Shown piece by piece: positions 7,967 to 17,105 of a DNA stretch of 64,000 nucleotides. The DNA lies in NCBI RefSeq assembly GCF_900119485.1, contig NZ_FPJZ01000010.1:1-64000 (forward strand), in the 5' to 3' direction. Numbering within the stretch: the first letter of the stretch is position 1; each line of letters opens with the position of its first letter. Position numbers and translations under genes: made by a program. A model generated the notes under the pieces. That model had not been told where the DNA came from. It was given only the letters and a program-made list of their open reading frames with translations, and did not search any database. The DNA comes from Thermoactinomyces sp. DSM 45891. GTDB taxonomy: Bacteria; Bacillota; Bacilli; Thermoactinomycetales; Thermoactinomycetaceae.

Positions 7967-8159
7967 GGGGCAATGTATCTGGCCACAGCGATGTTAGTGA
8001 GCCACTTAGCGTAGTCCTTCGAAGCTAGGGCATTTTGTGGCAATGTTTGAGCGTTCTTTGCGAGTTTTGCCACTTGCCCGAAGCGAAGAAGGATGGAGCG
8101 GACTTGCTTTTCACACCCTCGTTGGCTCACTATATGAGCTGTGGACAGATACATGCCCC
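7967..8159. mobile_element. Small element with about 37-bp imperfect terminal inverted repeats (MITE-like)
   Basis: The left end (7967-8004) begins GGGGCAATGTATCTGGCCAC. The right end (8123-8159), read on the other strand, begins GGGGCATGTATCTGTCCAC. The match continues through a shared TAGTGAGCCA. About 118 bases lie between, with further inner inverted repeats such as GTGGCAA/TTGCCAC. A 67-codon open frame on the minus strand spans most of the element but has no ribosome site, and its stereotyped sequence is better explained by the element. It could be a non-autonomous transposable repeat or a structured RNA gene. No second copy was noticed in this window, and I see no clear target duplication. 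Confidence 0.55.
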
Positions 8160-8203
8160 GGGCTTTCTTCGGAAGGCTAATATCATTGGAACTTGAAGAT
8201 GTC

Positions 8204-10336
8204 CTACTTCTCCCTAACCTTCAACAACCTCAACGCATTAGCCGTCACAAGCAAGGTCCCGCCTAAATCCGCAAACACAGCCATCCACAAAGTCAAATAC
8301 CCCGGAATAATCAACAACAGAGCCAACAATTTTAACCCAAACGCAAATGAGATATTCTGCTTAATCACCCGAAGAGCTTTGCGGCTTAATCGAATCGTAA
8401 ACGGGATCTTCTGCAAATCATCTCCCATGAGGGCGATGTCCGCTGTCTCGAGAGCTGTATCCGTACCAGCCCCGCCCATCGCAATTCCTAGATTAGCGGT
8501 CGCCAGCGCAGGTGCATCATTAATTCCATCTCCCACCATCGCAACTTTCGCCCCTTGATTCCGCAATACTTGAATCCGTGCGAGTTTATCTTCTGGCAAT
8601 AGCTCTGCTTGAATCTGACTGATGCCTAGTTGTTTACCAATTACTTGTGCCGTTGCTTGATTATCTCCCGTTAACATAACGGTTTGTCTAATCCCAACAC
8701 GGTGCAATTGGTCAATCACGTCTGCACTGTTTGAACGAATCTCATCTTGAACAGCGAACAGTGCTAGGACTTTCAGATCGGCTGTTAACAACATAACCGT
8801 CTGTCCTTTTGCTTGTTGGTGCTCAACTGCTTGCTGGACAGGGTTAGGGAGGGCGTTTGTGAGCGATTCTGCTATATAAGACGGCTTCCCTAAGCGATAG
8901 AGTGTTTCTCCTACCCTACCTTCCACACCTTTCCCTGTGACAGATGTGAATGCAACTACTTGTTTTTTCACTTTTCCTCCGTGCTCCTGTGCATAGCGTG
9001 AGATTGCGGCGGCAATAGGGTGCTGGGAGTTTTTTTCTAAAGCATAAGCAATATCGAGAAGGGTTTCCTTCGTTTCTGCTTCGGATAACATTTCAAAATG
9101 GGTAACCGTTGGAGTTCCTTTGGTCAGAGTTCCTGTTTTGTCAAAGGCAATCGTATCAATTGATCCTGCTGTTTCTAAGTGAATCCCGCCTTTAATGAGT
9201 ACGCCATGTCGAGCCGCATTTCCAATCGCGGTGACGATGGCGACTGGTGTAGAAATTACGAGTGCACAAGGACATCCTACAACGAGTAGCGCTAAAGCCC
9301 GATAGATCCATTCAGACCACCCACCGACAAAAAGAGGAGGGAGAACGGCGATCAATAGAGCAAGTAACATGATCGCAGGTGTATAGTACCTGGCAAAACG
9401 ATCGACAAAAGCTTGTGCAGGGGCACGCTCTGCTTGAGCCTCTTCTACAAGGTGCACAATCTTAGAAAGAGTCGTGTCTTTCACCCGTTTGGTTACTTGA
9501 ATTTCCAAGTAACCCTCTTGGTTAATGGTTCCGGCGAAGACGTCGTCTCCTATATCTTTGCTGACAGGAATTGACTCACCTGTGATGGGAGCCTGATTTA
9601 CATAGGAAGAACCAAGACTTATGATACCGTCCATCGGGATTTTTTGTCCCGGTTTTACGAGCATCAGATCGCCTACTTGAATCTCATCGACTGAGAGAGT
9701 TATTTCTTTACCATTCCGCCGAATCGTAGCTTGCTTAGGTGCAATTTCCATTAAAGAACGAATCGATTTTCTCGCACGTTCCATCGAGTACCGTTCCAAC
9801 GATTCGCTGATGGCAAATAAGATGACAACGGTTGCGCCTTCACTCCATTCGCCAATCGCGGCCGCCCCGAGGATCGCAATCGTCATTAAAACTTTCATGT
9901 CAAATTGTAGTCGAGCCAAATTTTTTAATCCACTTAGGAAGAGCTTCCATCCACCTATTACAATGGAGCCAATGTAGAGGAGAATGGTGAGAACTTCTTT
10001 TTCTCCAAAAGTAGAAGAGGAGAGAGCACCTAGGAGTAGCAACACCAAAGAGAATAGGAGCTGAAGATTTTCTCGATTTCTCCAAAAAGGTACCTTCTTC
10101 GTTTCCGCAACCCACTGCTGATCTGTTCGAACTTTAATCTGATCGAAAGCACCTGCTTCTTCTAATTCAGAGATCGTTGTTTTACCGTAGACTGTCATTT
10201 TAGAAGCACCAAAATTGACCTTACAATCCTGTACATTTGGGAGTGACTTTACATTTTTTTCAAACTTGGCCGCGCAGGAGCCACAAGTTAGGTTATCTAA
10301 TCGATATACGGTTTCATCTTGTTTTATTTGAGTCAT
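8204..10336 (-). CDS. cadA: Cd2+/Zn2+/Pb2+-exporting P1B-type ATPase
   Basis: This 710-residue membrane ATPase expels soft divalent metals. One N-terminal heavy-metal-associated domain carries the metal-binding pair CGSC at residues 18-21. The actuator domain has TGES, transmembrane helix 6 has the metal-selectivity motif CPC near residue 355, the phosphorylation loop DKTGT is near 399, and the HP motif appears in NSQHPIAAA, followed by GDGINDAPAL. These are the CadA/ZntA hallmarks. It follows cadC by one base on the same strand, the classic cadCA arrangement under metal-responsive repression. Exact metal preference (Cd, Zn or Pb) cannot be read off. Confidence 0.95.
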   Translation of the reverse strand: MTQIKQDETVYRLDNLTCGSCAAKFEKNVKSLPNVQDCKVNFGASKMTVYGKTTISELEEAGAFDQIKVRTDQQWVAETKKVPFWRNRENLQLLFSLVLLLLGALSSSTFGEKEVLTILLYIGSIVIGGWKLFLSGLKNLARLQFDMKVLMTIAILGAAAIGEWSEGATVVILFAISESLERYSMERARKSIRSLMEIAPKQATIRRNGKEITLSVDEIQVGDLMLVKPGQKIPMDGIISLGSSYVNQAPITGESIPVSKDIGDDVFAGTINQEGYLEIQVTKRVKDTTLSKIVHLVEEAQAERAPAQAFVDRFARYYTPAIMLLALLIAVLPPLFVGGWSEWIYRALALLVVGCPCALVISTPVAIVTAIGNAARHGVLIKGGIHLETAGSIDTIAFDKTGTLTKGTPTVTHFEMLSEAETKETLLDIAYALEKNSQHPIAAAISRYAQEHGGKVKKQVVAFTSVTGKGVEGRVGETLYRLGKPSYIAESLTNALPNPVQQAVEHQQAKGQTVMLLTADLKVLALFAVQDEIRSNSADVIDQLHRVGIRQTVMLTGDNQATAQVIGKQLGISQIQAELLPEDKLARIQVLRNQGAKVAMVGDGINDAPALATANLGIAMGGAGTDTALETADIALMGDDLQKIPFTIRLSRKALRVIKQNISFAFGLKLLALLLIIPGYLTLWMAVFADLGGTLLVTANALRLLKVREK

Positions 10337-10337
10337 T

Positions 10338-10712
10338 TCATCTCACCTCTTTCTGATGGACAAAAGCAAGTTGAATTAATTGGCTTACATGGTCATCGTC
10401 TAAGGAGTAGTATACGAGTTTTCCTTCTTTTCGAATCTTGGCAAGCCCCATTTTTTTAAGCAATCGTAAATGGTGGGAAGCGGTCGCCATAGAGGATGAG
10501 ATGATCTCAGCAATATCACAAACGCATAACTCTCCTTCTTGATGGATGGCGTAAGCGATTTTGAGCCGTGTTGGATCGGCCAATGCTTTAAATAGTTGTG
10601 CAGTACCTTCAAAGTCTTCCGCTTGCAGATCTTGTTGAATACGTGCCACTTTGGGCTCATCAACACAGATACTTTCGCATTGTTCGGCTGATTCGAGAGA
10701 AGGTGGTTTCAT
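10338..10712 (-). CDS. cadC: ArsR/SmtB-family metal-responsive repressor
   Basis: This 124-residue winged-helix repressor derepresses cadA when metal binds. The metal-site cysteines match those of staphylococcal CadC: an N-terminal pair in EQCESICVDE and the CVC pair in GELCVCDIAE at the start of the recognition region. The DNA-recognition helix lies in SMATASHHLRLLKKMGL, and the core begins with the ALADPTRLKI signature. It overlaps a well-defined operator-promoter upstream and is followed directly by cadA. Confidence 0.93.
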   Translation of the reverse strand: MKPPSLESAEQCESICVDEPKVARIQQDLQAEDFEGTAQLFKALADPTRLKIAYAIHQEGELCVCDIAEIISSSMATASHHLRLLKKMGLAKIRKEGKLVYYSLDDDHVSQLIQLAFVHQKEVR

Positions 10713-10754
10713 CTATACTCAATCCTTTTATATTCAAGTATGTGTTTGATTGTT

Positions 10755-10797
10755 ATTATATTGCTTTATTTTTTATCAGTCAAATATTTGTTTGAAT
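10755..10797 (-). promoter_or_regulatory. cadCA promoter with overlapping CadC operator
   Basis: On the minus strand TTGACT (10783-10778) and TATAAT (10760-10755) are separated by 17 bases. The -35 region is embedded in a dyad centred on CAAATATTTG (10781-10790) and flanked by TTCAAA-like half sites (to 10797). This resembles known CadC/SmtB-type operators, so repressor binding would block polymerase at the -35. Confidence 0.8.
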
Positions 10798-10885
10798 GTA
10801 CAAGTCCATCATAACTCGTCCGAATGAACTGACTTGTCCTTGAATAACATGTACAGAGCAACATGGGACAAAGGGGGAACTATGT

Positions 10886-13615
10886 GTGTCGGACACAAAG
10901 CAGTGGATTGATCTTGATCCAGAACGAGTTGCACAGGAGCTGGGAGTTGATCCAGAAAAGGGACTTACAGCAAATGAAATCAAAAAAAGATTGAAGCAAA
11001 TAGGGCCGAACCAGATTAGTGAAGGTGAAAAAGCCTCCTTAGTATCTGCTTTTGTAGATCAATTTAAAGATTTTATGGTACTGGTTTTGCTGGCAGCTAC
11101 CTTGATTTCGGGTTTATTGGGTGAGTATACGGATGCTATTGCGATTATTGCGATTGTGATGTTAAATGCGATTCTAGGATTTGTTCAAGAGATCAAGGCG
11201 GAAAAATCTCTAGCAGCGCTTAAAAAGCTTTCCTCCCCTACTGCACGCGTGATGAGGGAAGGGAAATGGGTCCGAATTCAAGCCGAGGAATTAGTTCCAG
11301 GTGATCTTATTTTTATTGAAAGTGGAGATCGGATTCCAGCAGATGTTCGCTTCTTTAAGGCAGTTTCGCTACGTATAGAAGAATCAGCACTGACAGGGGA
11401 ATCGCTCCCCGTTGAAAAAATATCCAGTCGTTTACCTCGTGCCGATGTACCTTTGGGTGATCGAAGAAACATGGGATATATGGGGACTTTAGTGATTCAA
11501 GGTACTGGTATTGGTTTAGTAGTAAACACAGGCATGCAGACCGAGATGGGGAAAATAGCACATCTGATTCAAGCAACTGAGTCGACAGAGACACCCCTTC
11601 AGCATCGCTTAGAGCAATTGGGAAAAGTGTTAATCGTGGCGGCACTATTTTTGACCGCTGTGGTGGTTGGAACTGGGATTTGGCATGGGCAAGAGATGTA
11701 TAAGATGTTCTTAGCAGGTGTGAGTTTAGCAGTTGCCGCGATTCCAGAAGGGTTACCAGCCATTGTAACAGTGGCTCTGGCGCTTGGTGTTCAGCGGATG
11801 ATCAGGCGAAGGGCCATCGTACGCAAGTTGCCTTCTGTGGAGACTTTGGGTTGTGCAACGGTAATTTGTTCGGACAAAACAGGAACATTGACACAAAATA
11901 GGATGACGGTTACCCGTTTATGGACACTGGGGAAGGAAGTAGAGGTAGATCTGAGTGCTTCCGCTCATAATGACTGTTTTCGAATTCAAAATCAAGTTAT
12001 CTCTCCCCAGAAAGATTTAGGCATTACTCGACTGTTAGAAATATCGGTCCTGTGTAATAATGCTGTTTTAGAGCGCACAGGTCCAGATCGGGTGGATACT
12101 TGGCAAGTAGATGGTGACCCGACAGAAGGAGCTCTTCTAGTGGCTGGCGGAAAAGCAGGTTTATATCAAGATGTTTTAACGAACTCATGGAAACGAATGA
12201 GAGAGTTCCCATTTGATTCGAAGAGAAAAATGATGTCGGTCCTGTTGAACAGCCCATCGGGTCAATGTTTTCTGTATGCTAAAGGGGCGCCAGATGTACT
12301 TCTAGAAAGTTGCACGCACGCCCTCATCCAAGGAAAAGTGACTCATCTTTCCGACCAACTTCGTGCGCAAGTCCAAGAGCAGAATGAAAGTCTAGCAGGT
12401 CTGGCACTACGTAACCTAGCTTTTGCTTACCGAGAAGTAGGGAAAGGGGAACAACAAAGTCCTCAAACGGCTCTTGAGCAGAAATTGGTTTTTGTCGGAC
12501 TAGCTGGAATGATGGATCCACCTCGTCCGGAAGTGAAAGATGCAATTGAAATATGCCGAAAAGCTGGCATAAAAACGGTTATGATTACAGGCGATCATCA
12601 AGCAACAGCGGAGGCAATTGCTTGGGAATTAGGAATTAAATCAACCTCTGGAGTAACGATTAGTGGGCAACAACTAAGCGAGATGAACGATGAGCAACTA
12701 CAAAGTAGCGTGAATGAAATAGACGTGTATGCGCGAGTTTCTCCCGAGCATAAATTACGAATCGTTAAGGCATTACAGCAAGCAGGTCATGTAGTGGCGA
12801 TGACAGGAGATGGTGTAAACGATGCCCCGGCTATAAAAGCGGCCAATATTGGGATTGCGATGGGGATAGCAGGAACGGATGTTAGTAAAGAAGCTTCCTC
12901 TCTCATACTAGCGGATGATAACTTCGCAACGATCGTTTCCGCGATTGAAGAGGGAAGGCATATCTACGATAACATCCGCAAATTTATTAGTTACTTGTTA
13001 GCGAGCAATGTGGGTGAGATTTTGGTCATGTTTTTTGCGATGTTAGCAGGGCTTCCTCTCCCTTTGTTACCCATTCAAATTTTATGGGTGAATTTAGTTA
13101 CAGATGGTTTACCTGCGATGGCACTTGGTGTAGATCCTGCTGAGGAAAATACAATGGCTCGTGTCCCGCGAAACAGTAGGGAAAGTGTTTTTGCCAGGGG
13201 AGTAGGCTGGAAGATTCTCACACGCGGATTATTAATTGGTTTATGTTCATTACTTGCTTTTTGGGTAACTTTTATACAGTATCCAAACGATCTGATCATT
13301 TCCCAAACAGTTGCTTTTGCTACATTGGTTATGGCTCAGTTAATTTATGTATTTGATTGTCGCTCAGAAGGAACGATTTTTCAGAGAACCCCATTTAATA
13401 ACAAGGCTTTACTCTTGGCAGTAGCTTCATCAGTGCTCTTGTTGTTAGCGGTCATTTACTACTCACCTCTACAACCTATCTTCCATACGGTACCGCTTGG
13501 ACTTCGGGACTGGATTCTCGTTACAGTTACGGCTTCTCTACCTGTACTCTTTGCAGGTTTGTTAGATTCGGTAGCCCTTACAGTCCGCAAGCTATTTAAG
13601 TTAAGAACGAATTAA
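10886..13615 (+). CDS. yloB: P2-type Ca2+-transporting ATPase
   Basis: This 909-residue SERCA/PMR1-like pump probably exports Ca2+ from the cytoplasm. It has an N-terminal cation-ATPase domain, TGES near residue 171, the Ca-binding helix motif AAIPEGLPA near 288, the phosphorylation loop CSDKTGTLTQN near 328-338, GDGVNDAPAIK and a C-terminal block of four to six membrane helices including NLVTDGLPA. The start is a GTG at 10886 behind AAGGGGG; an ATG four bases earlier is out of frame. It is divergent from cadC. Similarity is closest to Bacillus YloB, a sporulation-associated Ca-ATPase, but the gene sits outside the ylo cluster here. Confidence 0.9.
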   Translation: MSDTKQWIDLDPERVAQELGVDPEKGLTANEIKKRLKQIGPNQISEGEKASLVSAFVDQFKDFMVLVLLAATLISGLLGEYTDAIAIIAIVMLNAILGFVQEIKAEKSLAALKKLSSPTARVMREGKWVRIQAEELVPGDLIFIESGDRIPADVRFFKAVSLRIEESALTGESLPVEKISSRLPRADVPLGDRRNMGYMGTLVIQGTGIGLVVNTGMQTEMGKIAHLIQATESTETPLQHRLEQLGKVLIVAALFLTAVVVGTGIWHGQEMYKMFLAGVSLAVAAIPEGLPAIVTVALALGVQRMIRRRAIVRKLPSVETLGCATVICSDKTGTLTQNRMTVTRLWTLGKEVEVDLSASAHNDCFRIQNQVISPQKDLGITRLLEISVLCNNAVLERTGPDRVDTWQVDGDPTEGALLVAGGKAGLYQDVLTNSWKRMREFPFDSKRKMMSVLLNSPSGQCFLYAKGAPDVLLESCTHALIQGKVTHLSDQLRAQVQEQNESLAGLALRNLAFAYREVGKGEQQSPQTALEQKLVFVGLAGMMDPPRPEVKDAIEICRKAGIKTVMITGDHQATAEAIAWELGIKSTSGVTISGQQLSEMNDEQLQSSVNEIDVYARVSPEHKLRIVKALQQAGHVVAMTGDGVNDAPAIKAANIGIAMGIAGTDVSKEASSLILADDNFATIVSAIEEGRHIYDNIRKFISYLLASNVGEILVMFFAMLAGLPLPLLPIQILWVNLVTDGLPAMALGVDPAEENTMARVPRNSRESVFARGVGWKILTRGLLIGLCSLLAFWVTFIQYPNDLIISQTVAFATLVMAQLIYVFDCRSEGTIFQRTPFNNKALLLAVASSVLLLLAVIYYSPLQPIFHTVPLGLRDWILVTVTASLPVLFAGLLDSVALTVRKLFKLRTN

Positions 13616-13627
13616 TCCCAGTATAAC

Positions 13628-13667
13628 AAACAGACAGATGGGCGCATCTGTCTGTTCATTTTTATAA
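13628..13667 (+). terminator. Intrinsic terminator of the Ca-ATPase gene
   Basis: The stem ACAGACAGATG (13630-13640) pairs with 13645-13655 and is followed by a T-rich stretch. Confidence 0.85.
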
Positions 13668-13741
13668 ATCCTCTTTTCAGGATAAATATTTTTTGATATG
13701 TTGAGTGAGTTAATCTTTCTCACAAAAGGGGATTTTTCCGT

Positions 13742-14596
13742 ATGCGATTTACGAAAATGCATGGTCTTGGTAATGATTTCGTGATCGTAGTAGATCGCGA
13801 GGGTGTACCGGGCAATATAGCTCAACTTGCTGTCGCCATTTGCGATCGACATACAGGGATCGGGGGAGATGGCTTAGTATATATCTTGCCGTCTGAGGTC
13901 GCTGATTGTCAGATGCGTATTTTTAATGGAGATGGTAGTGAAGCAGAGCAATGCGGAAATGCGATTCGCTGTGTTGCAAAGTATTTTTATGAGCGGATAT
14001 CAAGCGGGAGGACAGAACTTACGATTGAAACCAAAAGAGCGATTCAGCCGGTTTGGCTTACTGTTAGAGAAGGAAAGGTGACTCACATTCGTGTGGATAT
14101 GGGTCAGCCAATTTTGGAAGCAAGCCAAGTTCCCGTGATCTCAACCCAAACCATTGCCCAAGATGAGCAATTGGTGGTGCAAGATCGTGAATTTGTATAT
14201 AGCGCTGTATCTATGGGCAATCCACACGCTGTGATTGAAGTGGAGAACGCGATGGAATTTCCTCTTCATCAGTACGGTCCGCTAATTGAAAGTCATCCCT
14301 ATTTCCCTAATCGTACCAATGTAGAGTTTATCTCAATCCATTCTTCTAAATCTGTTACGATGCGGGTCTGGGAGAGGGGAGTGGGGGAGACTTCTGCTTG
14401 TGGTTCGGGTGCTTGTGCTACGGTGGTAGCTGCTGCTCGTAAGGGAAAGCTTGATCGTAAGGCAACGGTTCATCTAAAAGGCGGAGATCTTCTCATTGAA
14501 TGGCGAGTAGAAGATGACCATGTTTATATGACAGGACCTGCCGCCTATTCCTTTGATGGGGATTGGGAAGTACTGAAGCCTGTTCATCTTGCATAG
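13742..14596 (+). CDS. dapF: Diaminopimelate epimerase
   Basis: This 284-residue enzyme converts LL- to meso-diaminopimelate for lysine and peptidoglycan synthesis in the cytosol. The N-terminus MRFTKMHGLGNDFVIV is the family signature. The two catalytic cysteines lie in AEQCGNAIR (about residue 72) and SACGSGACA (about residue 220). Full length for the family. It stands alone between two terminators, with ribosome site AAAGGGG before the ATG. Confidence 0.96.
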   Translation: MRFTKMHGLGNDFVIVVDREGVPGNIAQLAVAICDRHTGIGGDGLVYILPSEVADCQMRIFNGDGSEAEQCGNAIRCVAKYFYERISSGRTELTIETKRAIQPVWLTVREGKVTHIRVDMGQPILEASQVPVISTQTIAQDEQLVVQDREFVYSAVSMGNPHAVIEVENAMEFPLHQYGPLIESHPYFPNRTNVEFISIHSSKSVTMRVWERGVGETSACGSGACATVVAAARKGKLDRKATVHLKGGDLLIEWRVEDDHVYMTGPAAYSFDGDWEVLKPVHLA

Positions 14597-14646
14597 ATTT
14601 TGTCGTCAATGCATAGCATAAGGTAACCGAATGGGTACGAAAGTCT

Positions 14647-14683
14647 CTCGTCTAGGATGTATACTGGATGAGGGGCTTTTTTA
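14647..14683 (+). terminator. Intrinsic terminator of dapF
   Basis: A 9-bp stem with two G-U pairs (14647-14655 with 14664-14672) is followed by GGGCTTTTTT. Confidence 0.7.
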
Positions 14684-15451
14684 TTTCTTAGCACTTTTTC
14701 GCTTTTTCATAGTCGTGAAAAGAACAACCCCAAGGAATAGAAGAGCTAAGAGGGATAAAATACCGACCGTGATGGGGTTTGGGATTTCAGCTGTCATGAA
14801 GATTGGATTCTTTTGTCCGAACTTTAAATCCCAACCTAATGTCTTGCCTTCATCGCGAACTTGACTTGCATTGCTATTATCTGGTGCGATAGGTAGAGTG
14901 ATCTGAAACAGTAAAGAGGGTGGAGTTTCATTCTTTTTACCAAAATAATGCTGATAGCTAGCATATAGTTTATTAACAGGTAAGCGAGTTAAATCTAGCT
15001 CTGTGTTTCGATATCGGATTTGAGTGGTAAATAAATCTGAATTCCATGTTAAGTGCTTGTTTGGTTTCGTTTTACTTGGTGCAGAGTCTAGTGATTGTAG
15101 GCTAGGGAGGTCGCTTTGTAGGATCGTGGTCCATGAATTCATTAGTTGTGAGAAGTCGGGGAAATCTTGCTGGATGGGGCTATCGAGAATATTTTTGACT
15201 TTTTTTTCAGCAGAGAACCCGATCTCTTCACTTGTTTTAATGGAAGTGATCAGGTAGCCTTTTTGCCTATAATGATCGGATAGCCAATTTGTTATTTTAC
15301 TTAGCCTGGGATCATTGACGATGCGAAATGAATATGTACCGGATAAGTCCCAATTGATACTCATATGGATATCGGCTTGTGCACAGCTAGTTAGGAGTAG
15401 ACTACAACATAGTCCGATGAAGAACACTTGAATTTTGTGGATGAAGGACAT
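14681..15451 (-). CDS. DUF3153-like membrane-anchored lipoprotein
   Basis: This 256-residue predicted lipoprotein has a signal peptide ending in LLTSC (lipidated Cys near residue 23). It is followed by an extracellular domain that opens MSINWDLSGTYSF, the pattern I associate with DUF3153/LppM-like domains. A single transmembrane helix near residues 227-248 and a basic cytoplasmic tail KKRKSAKK follow. So it is anchored at both ends. It converges on dapF and is divergent from pgi. Function is unknown; family placement is from memory of the domain pattern. Confidence 0.7.
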   Translation of the reverse strand: MSFIHKIQVFFIGLCCSLLLTSCAQADIHMSINWDLSGTYSFRIVNDPRLSKITNWLSDHYRQKGYLITSIKTSEEIGFSAEKKVKNILDSPIQQDFPDFSQLMNSWTTILQSDLPSLQSLDSAPSKTKPNKHLTWNSDLFTTQIRYRNTELDLTRLPVNKLYASYQHYFGKKNETPPSLLFQITLPIAPDNSNASQVRDEGKTLGWDLKFGQKNPIFMTAEIPNPITVGILSLLALLFLGVVLFTTMKKRKSAKK

Positions 15452-15532
15452 GGGAATATCTCCTTTTCAGGGTTTATATGTTTTGAGATGGACAATATAA
15501 AAAAAAGAAAATGATACTCGTGGAGGGCATTT

Positions 15533-16891
15533 ATGAGTAATATTCAGTTTCAATTCCAGACAGCTAGTCCATTTTTAGAAAATCATGAAGTAATGCAACT
15601 TGCGCCTGCGATCCAATTAGCACACGAACAAGTACATAATGGAACGGGTGTAGGCTCTGATTTCTTAGGGTGGGTCAATCTGCCATCCCAATACGACCGA
15701 GAAGAATTTGCACGAATTCAAACCGCTGCAGAGCGAATTCAAGCGAATTCGGATGTATTAATCGTCATTGGGATTGGTGGATCCTACTTAGGTGCGCGTG
15801 CGGTAATTGAGATGTTGTCTCACTCTTTCTATAATATGCAAACAAAAAAGCAGCGAAAAACACCCGAGATTTACTTTGTAGGTCATCATATAAGTTCTCA
15901 CTATGTTGCGAACCTCCTTCAAATGATAGAAGGAAAAGATGTAAGTGTGAATGTGATCTCCAAATCGGGAACAACGACAGAGCCAGCCATTGCCTTCCGG
16001 GTGTTCCGTGATTATCTAGAAAAACGATATGGCTTAGAAGAAGCTCGGAAACGGATTTTTGCGACTACCGATCGGGAGAGAGGAGCACTGAAGACACTTG
16101 CTACAGCAGAGGATTATGAAACATTTGTGATTCCTGACGATGTGGGAGGGCGTTACTCCGTTCTTACTGCAGTTGGACTTCTGCCGATTGCTGTATCAGG
16201 AATTCCAATTCAAGAGCTAATGGAAGGCGCTCAAGAAGCAGAAAAACAATATGAAAATCCGGATCTGGCATCCAATCCATGTTACCAATATGTTGCCGCC
16301 AGAAATGCCTTATATCGCAAAGGGAAAACGACCGAAATACTGGTTAACTATGATCCAGCACTCCAATATTTCTCTGAATGGTGGAAGCAGTTGTTTGGAG
16401 AGAGTGAAGGAAAGGATCAGAAAGGATTGTTCCCAGCATCGGTTAACTTCACTTCCGATCTTCACTCGATGGGGCAATATATCCAGGAAGGGCTTCGTAC
16501 GATTTTCGAAACCGTTCTCTTTGTGAATCATTCCTCGCAAAAGATCGTGATTGAGAAAGCAGCGGATGATCTAGATGGATTAAACTATCTAGCGGGGAAA
16601 GATCTTGACTTTGTGAACGAAAAAGCATTTGAAGGAACCTTGCTGGCTCATACTGATGGGGGAGTTCCGAACCTTGTCTTACGAATCGATGAGCTGACTC
16701 CGAAGGCAACGGGGCATCTGATCTATTTCTTTGAAAAAGCTTGTGGAGTTAGCGGCTATCTACTAGGAGTGAACCCATTTGACCAGCCTGGGGTAGAGGC
16801 TTATAAGAAAAACATGTTTGCTTTGCTTGGTAAGCCTGGTTATGAGGGTGAACAGCAACAGCTGTTGAAGCGTTTGGAGTCGAAGGGGTAA
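15533..16891 (+). CDS. pgi: Glucose-6-phosphate isomerase
   Basis: This 452-residue cytosolic enzyme interconverts glucose-6-phosphate and fructose-6-phosphate. The sugar-phosphate binding segments are GIGGSYLGARA (about residue 79) and SKSGTTTEPA (about 143). The family signature with the catalytic Glu appears in the FGESEGK region, and DLHSMGQY follows. Length matches Bacillus-type Pgi. The ATG follows GGAGGGC. A terminator lies about 100 bases downstream. Confidence 0.96.
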   Translation: MSNIQFQFQTASPFLENHEVMQLAPAIQLAHEQVHNGTGVGSDFLGWVNLPSQYDREEFARIQTAAERIQANSDVLIVIGIGGSYLGARAVIEMLSHSFYNMQTKKQRKTPEIYFVGHHISSHYVANLLQMIEGKDVSVNVISKSGTTTEPAIAFRVFRDYLEKRYGLEEARKRIFATTDRERGALKTLATAEDYETFVIPDDVGGRYSVLTAVGLLPIAVSGIPIQELMEGAQEAEKQYENPDLASNPCYQYVAARNALYRKGKTTEILVNYDPALQYFSEWWKQLFGESEGKDQKGLFPASVNFTSDLHSMGQYIQEGLRTIFETVLFVNHSSQKIVIEKAADDLDGLNYLAGKDLDFVNEKAFEGTLLAHTDGGVPNLVLRIDELTPKATGHLIYFFEKACGVSGYLLGVNPFDQPGVEAYKKNMFALLGKPGYEGEQQQLLKRLESKG

Positions 16892-16989
16892 AGAGGACTA
16901 TTTATGTAGCCTTACTAACATCATTATGGCCCTTACACTAGTTTTTTAGAGGCTTTGAATATAAATAAAGAAGTTGCTCCTTCCTTCAT

Positions 16990-17033
16990 AAAACAGATCC
17001 ACTTATCTATTTTAAGTGGGTCTGTTTTTTTGA
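16990..17033 (+). terminator. Intrinsic terminator after pgi
   Basis: The stem AACAGATCCACTTA pairs with TAAGTGGGTCTGTT (one G-U) and is followed by seven T. Confidence 0.85.
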
Positions 17034-17105
17034 GAAATTTTCGGATTACGATAGTACAATTACGGGTATAGAGAAAGGAGTTATGGATGAAATGAGGAGA
17101 CTGCC

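Noticed and set aside
7951..8154. 67-codon open frame on the minus strand taken as a small protein gene
   Set aside because: It lies inside the inverted-repeat element, has no ribosome binding site and its ends are dictated by the repeat arms, so it is better explained by the element.
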